Assembly: GCF_030973515.1 (NCBI RefSeq)
Contig: NZ_JARGZA010000014.1
Span: 1-64,000, forward strand
DNA: 64,000 bases
Origin: Jannaschia maritima
Lineage (GTDB): Bacteria > Pseudomonadota > Alphaproteobacteria > Rhodobacterales > Rhodobacteraceae
Direction of reading: 5' to 3'
Positions 19,313 to 26,408 of the stretch are shown here, piece by piece. Numbering within the stretch: position 1 is the first letter of the stretch; each line of letters opens with the position of its first letter. Made by a program: the position numbers and the translations under genes. The notes under the pieces were generated by a model, which was not told the origin of the DNA, did not search any database, and saw only the letters and a program-made list of their open reading frames with translations.

Positions 19313-20111
19313 GCCACACCCCGTCGAAGACGTGCGCCGTGGGACCCGCCATCCACACCCCGTCGTCGCGCCAGTCGATCGTCAACGTGCCCCCGTCCAG
19401 GTCGATCCGCACCGCCCGCCCCGTCAGCCCGCGCCGCGCGGCGGCCACCGCCACGGCGCAGGACGACGAACCCGACGCCAGCGTCGGGCCGACGCCCCGT
19501 TCCCATACCTTGACCCGCAACCGGTCGGGCGCGGTCAGGCTGGCGACCTGCACGTTGGTCCGTTCGGGAAACAGCGGGTGCGCTTCGGCCACGGCGTTCA
19601 GGTAGCCCATATACGCCGCCTCCGCGTCGGCGACGAAGAACGTGCAGTGGGGGTTGCCCATGCCGGTGGCGACGGGATCGCCCGCGATGGGCAGGTGCAG
19701 CGTGTCGCACGGTTCCGACAACGGCACGTCCGTCCAGTCCAGCAACGGCGCGCCCATGTTGACCGACACCGCGCCCCCGTCCCGCACGGCCCGCAACGCG
19801 CCGCGTTCGGTGTGCAGCACGATCGCATCCACGCCCCGGCGCGCCATCTCCCATGCGGCGACGCAGCGGGTCGCGTTGCCGCACGCCCCCGCGGTCGATC
19901 CGTCGGCGTTCCAGAACCGCAGCGTCAGGTCGTCGCCGCGCGCCCCGATCAGGGCCAGTTGGTCGAAGCCCACGCCCCGGTGCCGGTCGCCCATCGCGCG
20001 CGCCAGTCCCGCATCCACGGTCGCGCCCTCGCGTCCGTCGATCACGGCGAAGTCGTTGCCCAGCCCGTGCATCTTCATGAACGGCAGGCCGGTATGGCGG
20101 GTCCACGGCAT
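19305..20111 (-). CDS. dapF: Diaminopimelate epimerase
   Basis: The 268-residue enzyme interconverts LL- and meso-diaminopimelate for lysine and peptidoglycan synthesis. Both catalytic cysteines are present: ACGNATRC (residues about 75-82) and [28 protein letters not shown] is the family N-terminus, so the ATG at 20111 is used. The N- and C-terminal halves show the expected pseudo-symmetry (NMGAPLL, NVQVASL). It is first in the dapF-mtaB pair. Confidence 0.95.
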   Translation of the reverse strand: MPWTRHTGLPFMKMHGLGNDFAVIDGREGATVDAGLARAMGDRHRGVGFDQLALIGARGDDLTLRFWNADGSTAGACGNATRCVAAWEMARRGVDAIVLHTERGALRAVRDGGAVSVNMGAPLLDWTDVPLSEPCDTLHLPIAGDPVATGMGNPHCTFFVADAEAAYMGYLNAVAEAHPLFPERTNVQVASLTAPDRLRVKVWERGVGPTLASGSSSCAVAVAAARRGLTGRAVRIDLDGGTLTIDWRDDGVWMAGPTAHVFDGVWHG

Positions 20112-20165
20112 GGCCGCGCCCTATAGCGCCGCGTCCCGCCGGTTGGAACCCGGCCCCGGATGCGC

Positions 20166-20194
20166 TTGACGCATCTGGCGACCGGGTCTAGGTG
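20166..20194 (+). promoter_or_regulatory. Promoter of tRNA-Lys
   Basis: TTGACG (20166-20171) and TAGGTG (20189-20194) are separated by 17 bp. The tRNA starts 11 bp later, which is the right geometry for a sigma-70-type promoter. Confidence 0.6.
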
Positions 20195-20204
20195 CGCCCT
20201 GCGT

Positions 20205-20281
20205 GGGCCGGTAGCTCAGTTGGTTAGAGCAACTGACTTTTAATCAGTAGGTCCTCGGTTCGAATCCGAGCCGGCTCACCA
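20205..20281 (+). tRNA. tRNA-Lys (UUU)
   Basis: This is a 77-nt cloverleaf. The acceptor arm GGGCCGG (20205-20211) pairs with CCGGCTC (20271-20277), and a genomically encoded CCA follows the discriminator A. The anticodon stem ACTGA/TCAGT holds the loop CTTTTAA with anticodon TTT at 20239-20241. The T arm is CTCGGTTCGAATCCGAG. It marks the left edge of the accessory island. No copy of its 3' end was seen at the right edge. Confidence 0.97.
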
Positions 20282-20282
20282 C

Positions 20283-20803
20283 TTATAACGTGCCATCCAA
20301 ATTGTGGTGAGAAGCCGCGAGATCGTGGTTTATTGTCAGAAGCGATCGGCGTTCATTCAGAACGTAAGAGTTGCTGACAGACACCTTCGTCAGCTGCGCC
20401 TTGTTCTTCGGCTCGCGAAGATGGCGGGATTGCTGCTCTTCTGGAATCTTAGCAATGCGTTCGGTTCTGGTAGATTCTAGACTCGGCTTATCGAACGTAC
20501 CGCAGACCTCAGATGAGCGGGGCCACCTCTGAGTACCTCGTTCAAGTGCTCCTTGGCCGTGTCGATCTTCTTCTGCAGTTCCTCCTCGAACGGAATCGGC
20601 GGAAGAACGGCCGGATTGGTCCGTATGGCGCCGGCGATCAACGGCTTCGGCGCGAGGTAGGTCGATGCGGGGAGGTATCCCGCCGCCGTACCGCGGGGCC
20701 CATCGCCATCGGGCGTGAAGGTCTGCGGCGAGCGCAGCGCCGTCTCGCCATCGCCGAGGCCCATGACGCCGCCCTCCAGGGAGGGCGCGCTCGATCGTGC
20801 TCA
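20283..20803 (-). pseudogene. Hypothetical gene broken by two frameshifts, abutting tRNA-Lys
   Basis: Read on the minus strand, a good ribosome site (GGGAGGAC) precedes the ATG at 20803 (MSTIERAL). Coding character then moves by one frame to the segment 20764-20500 (GETALRSPQTFTPDGDGP, PFEEELQKKIDTAKEHLNEV), and returns to the first frame from about 20500 to the stop at 20283 (RTERIAKIPEEQQSRHL, LREPKNKAQLTKVSVSNSYV). The joined protein would be about 173 residues with no recognised domain. An internal ATG at 20764 with GGAGG upstream could still give a 95-residue product. The two shifts could be real decay or base errors in the assembly. Its stop lies 2 bp from the tRNA end. Confidence 0.5.
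20509..20532. repeat. 24-bp imperfect repeat, copy 1
   Basis: TCAGATGAGCGGGGCCACCT followed by CTGAG differs at three positions from the stretch at 26026-26049 next to the end of the IS3 element. It may be a leftover insertion-sequence end or chance. Confidence 0.3.
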
Positions 20804-20941
20804 TGGCCCGTCCTCCCTTAGCGTCGCAGTCGCAGGATCGGCGGCCCACCTTACGAGCAGGTGACGGGGCACCTTCGGTCGCGCCACATGCCACGGCGCC
20901 CGCGTGTCGAGGCACGCGAGACATTCCCTTGGTTCGCAGCC

Positions 20942-20959
20942 GGTAAGGCTGCCGAAAGG
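20942..20959 (+). promoter_or_regulatory. Shared island element, upstream of adaptor-like gene 1
   Basis: GGTAAGGCTGCCGAAAGG ends 41 bp before the ATG at 21001. It matches the elements at 40862 (also 41 bp from its ATG) and 53653 (42 bp). It is probably part of a promoter or activator site for the T3SS regulon. This is inferred only from recurrence. Confidence 0.55.
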
Positions 20960-21000
20960 AGGGCGACGCCCCATTCCGCTACAAAGAAAGGAGTCAGCCG

Positions 21001-23373
21001 ATGTCCGGAAGTTTTTTCGAGCCGTTCGACACGAGCGTCCCCGATCGACGAACGTTCGGGTTCGGGTCCCAGGACGAGACGACGAACGCCGCGACGACGC
21101 AAAAGCCGGAGCCGGAGCCAGAGCCGGGTGGCGAACGCCAAGATCCCTATCAGGTGAGTTCCACCTACACGGCCGGTACCTACGGCACGCTGTTGGGGTT
21201 GGGCAGCACGGAAACATACCCCCTACCGGACGATGTGACGGATTCGGCCGACGTCTCGCCATCGGATGAGGGCGGTGAAATACTGCTGGCCGGCAGCCTC
21301 AATCCCCTGAACCTCTTCCGGCGTGGCGGGGCTCCGGTCTCCAGGCAGCCCTGGCCGGAGGTCGATGGACTCTATTCCGATCCGACGGTCGAGTTCTTCG
21401 ACTATACCGACATCGTCTCGGGCTTCTTCGGCGTGGTCGGAGAGCTCGACGAGTTCGGGAACCGCCTCTTCACGACGACGCTCTCTCTGCCGCCGGGCCT
21501 GGACATCGACTACCTCGACTTCGTCGACGACATCGAGGTGGGAAAGTTCTACGAGAAGGGCGAGATCATCGGATATGCCGGCAGCACCGACATGGATCAG
21601 GCGCTGGCCGAGGCCAGAACCGACTTGGAGAATGCGCGGGTCATCTTCGAGGGATCGGCGATCCAGGAGCGCGGCAGGCTGATCGACGAGGGCGAACGTC
21701 TCGCGCAACGGATCGGTGAGATCGAGGCGGACATCGGAAGACTGGAGACGGGCGACGAGCCGGGATACGGCCTGCTCCACAACATCGAGCTCCAAAAGAA
21801 GATCATCGCCGAAAGCGCGGCAAACCTCGGTCTGGAGGTCGCGACGGACCTCTATGGCAACAGGATTTCCTACGAGGACTGGCTGGCTATCACCACGCGG
21901 GAACTCCGCGAGCGTCGGCAGACGGACGTGAACGATGCCGAGATCGCCTTGCTCCAGGCGGAGCAGAAGCTCTCGGACCTGCAAGCTGATCTTGCGGCGG
22001 CCCGCAGCGCCGTGGATTCGCTCCGCCGGACCGGCAGCTCCGATCGTCAGCTGCTCGAGGCACTCGACACGATCTACGATCCTGAGACGCAGACGTTCGA
22101 CTACGACGAGCTCCGCCGTCGGCGAGAAGAGGAAACCCTCGGTGCGATGCCCCCGGCGATCACCCAGCTGATCAACGCCGTCGCCTCGGCCAAATCCAAG
22201 ATCGAGCAGTTCGAGATCGAGCGCGAAAGACGGGCTATCCGCGCGCCCATCACCGGCTACGTCAACTATTACGATCCGAACGGCCAAATCGATGCGCGCG
22301 CCGGTGCCTTCATCCGGTTCAACGACCCCGGCGAGGCGGAGAACTACATCAGCGCGTTCTACATGACCCCGTCGAGGAGCGAGGGGACCGGCACCGCGAT
22401 CAAGGTTCCAGCGTCGCTCGCGGACGAATACTTCGTCGGCGAGACCGTGAAGGTGCGCGACAACGATGGCGGCGAGGGACAGGGCGTCGTCAAGTCGAAG
22501 ATCCTGGGTCGCGACGACGGGTACGTGCGCATCATCATCGGCGATCTCCAGCCCGCCGCCGGCTCGACCGGCCAGCCATCGAGCGTGCTGCGGCCTGGGG
22601 ATTTCAACCCTCAGGATCGCGAGCGCTTGCTGGTCTACACCGATCTCAACTCTGGACCCACCGAACGCACTGGCGGCTCGACGGACAACGTCACGTTCCG
22701 CTCGGTGGTGTCCAGCATCGACGAGGCCACGGGCTACCCCGTGCAGACGATTCAGTTCGAGACCGAGACCGACATCATCGTGGAAGCCGAGCAGGTCCAG
22801 AAGACCCTCCTCTTCTTCGATCACAAGACGAAGAAGGACGTCTACGTCGGCAAACTCAGGATATCGGGGTCGATCATCACCGATGGCCGAACGATCCTGG
22901 GCTTCGGCGACGACGTGAAGGCCGTCCTGGACGCGGGAGACGGCCAGTCGCTCGTACTCGATTCGTCGGTCTTGAAGCAGTTGCTCCCAACGGGCTCCAA
23001 CATCGCGGGCCGCGTCGGCGTGATGAACAGCGGGGCGCAGTTGAGCGTGAAGCTGGACATCAACCCACTCAACGAGTCGGTGACGGACAATACGTCCGTC
23101 AGCGGAGGCGGCAACATCGGTGGCAAGGGGACCTTGCCGATCAAGATTCCCGGCCTCGGTTGGCTGGGGATCAGTCCATCGGTGGACGTCGGCGTCAACG
23201 CCGGCGTTGGCCGTAGCGTGGGCTCCTTCAACAACTCGGGGAACAATCAGCAGGAGGTGCTCGTCAACTTCGTGGTGAATGGCCAACTGCCCCTGAAGAG
23301 CCCGAACGCCCCGATCATCGACATCATCGCCCCGAGCGAGGCCGAAACCGAGATCGCCATCCCGAGCAGCTAG
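21001..23373 (+). CDS. Membrane-fusion-adaptor-like protein 1, no signal peptide (candidate T3SS substrate)
   Basis: The 790-residue protein has no recognised family name, but its layout is that of HlyD/MacA adaptors. An acidic, proline-rich N-terminus (1-120) is followed by a lipoyl half-motif (DDIEVGKFYEKGEIIGYAGS, 176-195), a long helical hairpin rich in heptads (about 197-412), and the second lipoyl half (RAIRAPITGYVNYYDPNGQI, 411-430). A beta-barrel-like part and extra beta-rich C-terminal sequence extend to 790. There is no signal peptide and no membrane helix, unlike true adaptors. GGAG lies 7 bp before the ATG. It is the first gene of the island and has a relative at 51094-53610 on the far side of the T3SS. 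An exported tube- or tip-forming substrate is an inference. Confidence 0.65.
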   Translation: MSGSFFEPFDTSVPDRRTFGFGSQDETTNAATTQKPEPEPEPGGERQDPYQVSSTYTAGTYGTLLGLGSTETYPLPDDVTDSADVSPSDEGGEILLAGSLNPLNLFRRGGAPVSRQPWPEVDGLYSDPTVEFFDYTDIVSGFFGVVGELDEFGNRLFTTTLSLPPGLDIDYLDFVDDIEVGKFYEKGEIIGYAGSTDMDQALAEARTDLENARVIFEGSAIQERGRLIDEGERLAQRIGEIEADIGRLETGDEPGYGLLHNIELQKKIIAESAANLGLEVATDLYGNRISYEDWLAITTRELRERRQTDVNDAEIALLQAEQKLSDLQADLAAARSAVDSLRRTGSSDRQLLEALDTIYDPETQTFDYDELRRRREEETLGAMPPAITQLINAVASAKSKIEQFEIERERRAIRAPITGYVNYYDPNGQIDARAGAFIRFNDPGEAENYISAFYMTPSRSEGTGTAIKVPASLADEYFVGETVKVRDNDGGEGQGVVKSKILGRDDGYVRIIIGDLQPAAGSTGQPSSVLRPGDFNPQDRERLLVYTDLNSGPTERTGGSTDNVTFRSVVSSIDEATGYPVQTIQFETETDIIVEAEQVQKTLLFFDHKTKKDVYVGKLRISGSIITDGRTILGFGDDVKAVLDAGDGQSLVLDSSVLKQLLPTGSNIAGRVGVMNSGAQLSVKLDINPLNESVTDNTSVSGGGNIGGKGTLPIKIPGLGWLGISPSVDVGVNAGVGRSVGSFNNSGNNQQEVLVNFVVNGQLPLKSPNAPIIDIIAPSEAETEIAIPSS

Positions 23374-23458
23374 ACAGGGAATCGAGCGCCGGTGCCGGGT
23401 CTAGGCCGAGCACCGCGGCGAAACGCCTGAGTTCAACGAAACCTGCACGAAATGCTTT

Positions 23459-23476
23459 CGTAAGGGTGCGAACAGA
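23459..23476 (+). promoter_or_regulatory. Shared island element, degenerate copy
   Basis: CGTAAGGGTGCGAACAGA lies 35 bp before the ATG at 23512. It keeps GTAAG, TGC and GAA of the consensus but is the weakest of the clear matches. Confidence 0.35.
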
Positions 23477-23511
23477 AACTCCTTCGATGAATCCCATCAG
23501 GAGGGTTCACT

Positions 23512-24618
23512 ATGGAAACATCGAGCATGCAGGGCATCGACGGCCGGGACGCGACCGAGAACCGGCCGCCATCGGACGAGCCCATTCGCCGTCCTGATGT
23601 CCAGGACGCGAGTTCGCTGCCGTCGGCCGGAGGGTCCGACCAGGGATACTTCGTCCCACAGCTGGAAACGGCATCGGGCTACGAACCCGCCGCGCCGAAG
23701 TGGGGCTTCGAACCTAGATCGACGGTTTCGCTGGCCTCACTCCTGCAGAGGAAACCCCCGCCGGTCGACCTCGAGTCGATCTATGAGAGGATCGGGATCC
23801 TTGGCGAGAACGTCGACGAGGTGCGTGCGCGCTTCCCCATCGCCACCGCGAACATGATCCAGTTCCTTTTGAACGAGGACGACGTGATCCTGATCGGGGA
23901 TGCGCGCGTTGCGGAGACCGGCGAAGTGAACGCCGCGCAGGACGAGAACAACGAACGCTTCGTGACGGAATCGTTGAATGCCCACAGGAGCGAGATCGAG
24001 AAGCTGAAGGCCGGCGAGACCTTCGTCATCAAGGATCGATGGGATGTCCGAACCGATGGCGGCAGGAGAAATCTCGACCTCGCCTATGCGTTCGGGTCCT
24101 TCGTTACGAACTCGCACGCGCGGATCGAGGTTACGCGTACCCAGAAGGGGTACGACGTCGCGGCCGAGGTGTCGCATCTCACCGTCGACTACTACGACTG
24201 GCAGGGCGATACGAAGCTCGGGGCGGAATTCCGGCTCAAGGACGGAAGGGTGATTCCCCTGAAGGACCGGGAACTGCACGCGCTGGCGAATGCAGGTCAG
24301 GCATCGTCCTTCCACTTCGCCGTGCTGGAGGAGCAGACCATCGAGGCGAAGGTCGCCTTCGCTATCCCGGTGCCGCATCCCAGCGAACCGTGGAGGGCCG
24401 CGTTCGACGCGGGGTTCGTAGTCACCGGCAGGGGGATCGAGATCACCGATAAGACGATCGTGACGGACCCGAAGGAAGTGATCGGGCGCACGCGCGTTGC
24501 CATCGAGGACAACACCGGAGGCTCTTCGGATCGAGAGATCCCGTCCTTACCCGAGAATTTCACGGTCAAGAGCTATCACGATCTCGACGACGAAGGTCTC
24601 GGACAGTCTATGATCTGA
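23512..24618 (+). CDS. Hypothetical island protein, possible T3SS substrate
   Basis: The 368-residue protein has no recognised family. The N-terminal 80 residues are Ser/Pro/Asp-rich and probably disordered, as is common for type III export signals. A helical middle (ESIYERIGILGENVDEVRAR) leads to a beta-rich C-terminal half (SHARIEVTRTQKGYDVAAEV, VDYYDWQGDTKLGAEFRLKD). There is no signal peptide or membrane helix. AGGAGGG precedes the ATG at 23512. It lies 138 bp after adaptor-like gene 1, and a degenerate copy of the shared element lies 35 bp upstream. An effector or partner of the adaptor-like protein would fit, but no function can be assigned. Confidence 0.6.
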   Translation: METSSMQGIDGRDATENRPPSDEPIRRPDVQDASSLPSAGGSDQGYFVPQLETASGYEPAAPKWGFEPRSTVSLASLLQRKPPPVDLESIYERIGILGENVDEVRARFPIATANMIQFLLNEDDVILIGDARVAETGEVNAAQDENNERFVTESLNAHRSEIEKLKAGETFVIKDRWDVRTDGGRRNLDLAYAFGSFVTNSHARIEVTRTQKGYDVAAEVSHLTVDYYDWQGDTKLGAEFRLKDGRVIPLKDRELHALANAGQASSFHFAVLEEQTIEAKVAFAIPVPHPSEPWRAAFDAGFVVTGRGIEITDKTIVTDPKEVIGRTRVAIEDNTGGSSDREIPSLPENFTVKSYHDLDDEGLGQSMI

Positions 24619-24727
24619 AGGCGACGTGGCACCCAAGGACGTTCGATCCCGCATCGCCGTCCGCCCCTCCGGTAGTGCCCCATTGCGTGGTGTAGGAGTT
24701 TGGGCCTTCGGGAAGGCCTGGGCTCTT

Positions 24728-24957
24728 CGGGACGCCACGGCGGGCAGCCTGATGTTCTGCGTATCGGCGATGCGGGCGAGCGCTTCCAGTACCATGTAGC
24801 GGCGCGCGATGGCCCACCCGTCGTTCTGCTCGATCATCAGGGCGCCGACGAGGCGCACGTTGGCATCGTCGTTCGGGAATATGCCGACGACGTGGGAGCG
24901 GCGCTCGATCTCCTAGTTTACGCGCTCAAGGGGGTTTTGGACTCGATCTGCGTTCAC
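24728..24957 (-). mobile_element. Decayed IS256-family transposase C-terminus
   Basis: Read on the minus strand, the translation gives NPLERVN, a TAG stop, then EIERRSHVVGIFPND, ANVRLVGALMIEQND and RRYMVLEALARIAD. This is the C-terminal signature of IS256/Mutator transposases (NPLERLNKEIKRR..VVGIFPN). The stop replaces a lysine codon, and the catalytic domain is absent. It is a fragment with no activity and lies next to the IS3 element. Confidence 0.75.
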
Positions 24958-25055
24958 TGATTGGTAAGCGCGGCTTGAGGGGCGGCTTGGGAAATCTGGA
25001 CGGGTTTGTCGATTGGATGCTTCGCGCGGGATCGGCATGATGCCGGGAGCGGGGA

Positions 25056-25385
25056 GTGAGCATGACGAGACGACCGAGACGCAACCACAGCGCGGCGTTC
25101 GAGGCGCGCGTGGCGCTGGAGGCGGTGAAGGGCGAGCGGACGCTGGCCGACCTAGCGCAGCAATATGACGTGCACCCCAACCAGATCACGACATGGTGGG
25201 CGCGGCTCCTGGAGAGCGCGAGCGAGGGGTTCGAGAAGGGGGCGGAGAAGGCGACCGAGCCGGTCGTGGACGTGAAGGAGCTGCACGCGAAGATCGGAGA
25301 GCTGACGCTTGCGAACGATTTCTTGGAAGGCGCGCTCGGGAGGGCCGGTCTGTTGCGGAAGCTGCAGAGTGATGATCGACCGTGA
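25056..25385 (+). CDS. IS3-family transposase OrfA (helix-turn-helix)
   Basis: The 109-residue protein matches OrfA of IS3-family elements: RRNHSAAFEARVALEAVKGE, LADLAQQYDVHPNQITTWW (helix-turn-helix) and LHAKIGELTLANDFLEGAL (leucine zipper). It binds the element ends together with OrfAB. It is apparently intact. A GTG or ATG a few codons upstream of MTRRPRRN is also possible. The partner orfB is broken, so the element should not move by itself. Confidence 0.85.
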   Translation: MSMTRRPRRNHSAAFEARVALEAVKGERTLADLAQQYDVHPNQITTWWARLLESASEGFEKGAEKATEPVVDVKELHAKIGELTLANDFLEGALGRAGLLRKLQSDDRP

Positions 25386-25986
25386 CCATGAGCCGAGCGT
25401 CGTCCGGCAGGCGAAGGCGCTCGGGATCAGCCGGGGCAGCGTGTGCTACCAGGCGCGGCCTGCATGGGATGGACGAGCTGCACCTCGAGTATCCCTCCGC
25501 AGGCAGCCGAGTGCCGAAGGGCCTGTTGAACGCCAAAGGCCACGAGGTGGGCCGTCGCCATGTCGCCGCGCTGACGAAGCGGATGGGAATCAAGGCGCTG
25601 TACCGGCGCCCGAACACATCGGCGCGCGCGCCGGGGCACAAGGTCCACCCCTACCCGACTCGCGCAAGCCGGACACCTTCGACACCGACCAGGGCAGCCA
25701 GTTCACCGGCACGGTCTCCACCGCCGCGCTCCACGAGGCCCGTGTCCAGATCAACATGGACGGCAAGGGCGCGTGGCGCGACGACGTCTTCGTCGAGCGG
25801 CTCTTGCGGTCGATGAAGTACGAGGAGGTCTACCTGCACGCCTACGACAGCGTCTCGGAGGCCAAGACGTCGATTGGGCGACACCTAACCTTCTACAACG
25901 AGACGCGCCCGCATTCGACGCAAGGCGGGCGGTCGCCCGACCAGGCATACTTCAACCCGCCAAGACCAATCCCGGCCGCGGCATGA
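25382..25986 (+). pseudogene. IS3-family transposase OrfB, frameshifted and internally deleted
   Basis: Pieces of an rve-type DDE transposase are spread over two frames. The start has EPSVVRQAKALGISRGSVCY, then a shift leads to KGHEVGRRHVAALTKRMGIK and ALYRRPNTS, then a jump to DTFDTDQGSQFTG, GAWRDDVFVERLLRSMKYEE and FYNETRPHSTQGGRSPDQAY. The part between YRRPNTS and TDQGSQF that should carry the first catalytic aspartate (the WAMDITYIPM region) is missing, so the enzyme is dead. Confidence 0.8.
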
Positions 25987-26025
25987 CCAACGCCGAGATC
26001 CACTTGGCGACGGGCCCCAAGCTGT

Positions 26026-26049
26026 TCAGATGAGCAGGACCACCTCCGA
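26026..26049. repeat. 24-bp imperfect repeat, copy 2
   Basis: TCAGATGAGCAGGACCACCT followed by CCGAG is 21/24 identical to 20509-20532. It lies about 40 bp after the IS3 orfB frame and may be its right end. Confidence 0.3.
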
Positions 26050-26408
26050 GGTTACGGCCGGGCTCTTCTCACCGGACCCGTACCCGTCCGCTCATGCGAC
26101 GGAGTGGGTCGATCGTGTCTCGTATTCTGGAATGCCCTCGGACCGCCTCCTGCTCACGGTGATCCGAAAACTGATCGACAGGGGGGCGCTCGCCGAGCTC
26201 GACCCGGGCGACGGCGCTCGCCGGGATTGCTCGCAAGTCCATCGTTCCGTTCACGGGAGGCCCTCCTGCCGCGAGAAGGCCGAGCGTTCTTCCTTACCCA
26301 GACATAACTGCGGCCGTCCGGTCGGTCCGAAAGGTAAGCGCAAGGCGGGTGACGGAGGTTGCGGGTACCAGCGTGGTCCATGCCGCCCACGACGTGGAGG
26401 GCTTGCAA
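26050..26408. other. Non-coding or decayed stretch after the IS3 element
   Basis: No convincing gene is seen. A short plus-strand frame from 26030 (PSDRLLLTVIRKLIDRGALA) looks partly coding but has no clear ribosome site and soon turns into arginine-rich shadow sequence. GGTAAGCGCAAGG at 26333-26345 partly resembles the shared island element. Confidence 0.4.

Larger units (their letters stand above)
24960..26049 (+). mobile_element. Degenerate IS3-family insertion sequence
   Basis: The stretch holds an orfA gene (25056-25385) and a broken orfB (25382-25986). The outer limits are approximate, because clear terminal inverted repeats were not found. The right end is guessed from the 24-bp repeat at 26026-26049. 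It appears to sit beside or inside the IS256 remnant. Confidence 0.65.

Noticed and set aside
21001-23373. Genuine HlyD-type partner of a type I secretion system
   Set aside because: There is no inner-membrane anchor, no signal peptide and no neighbouring HlyB-type ABC exporter or TolC-type protein in the island.
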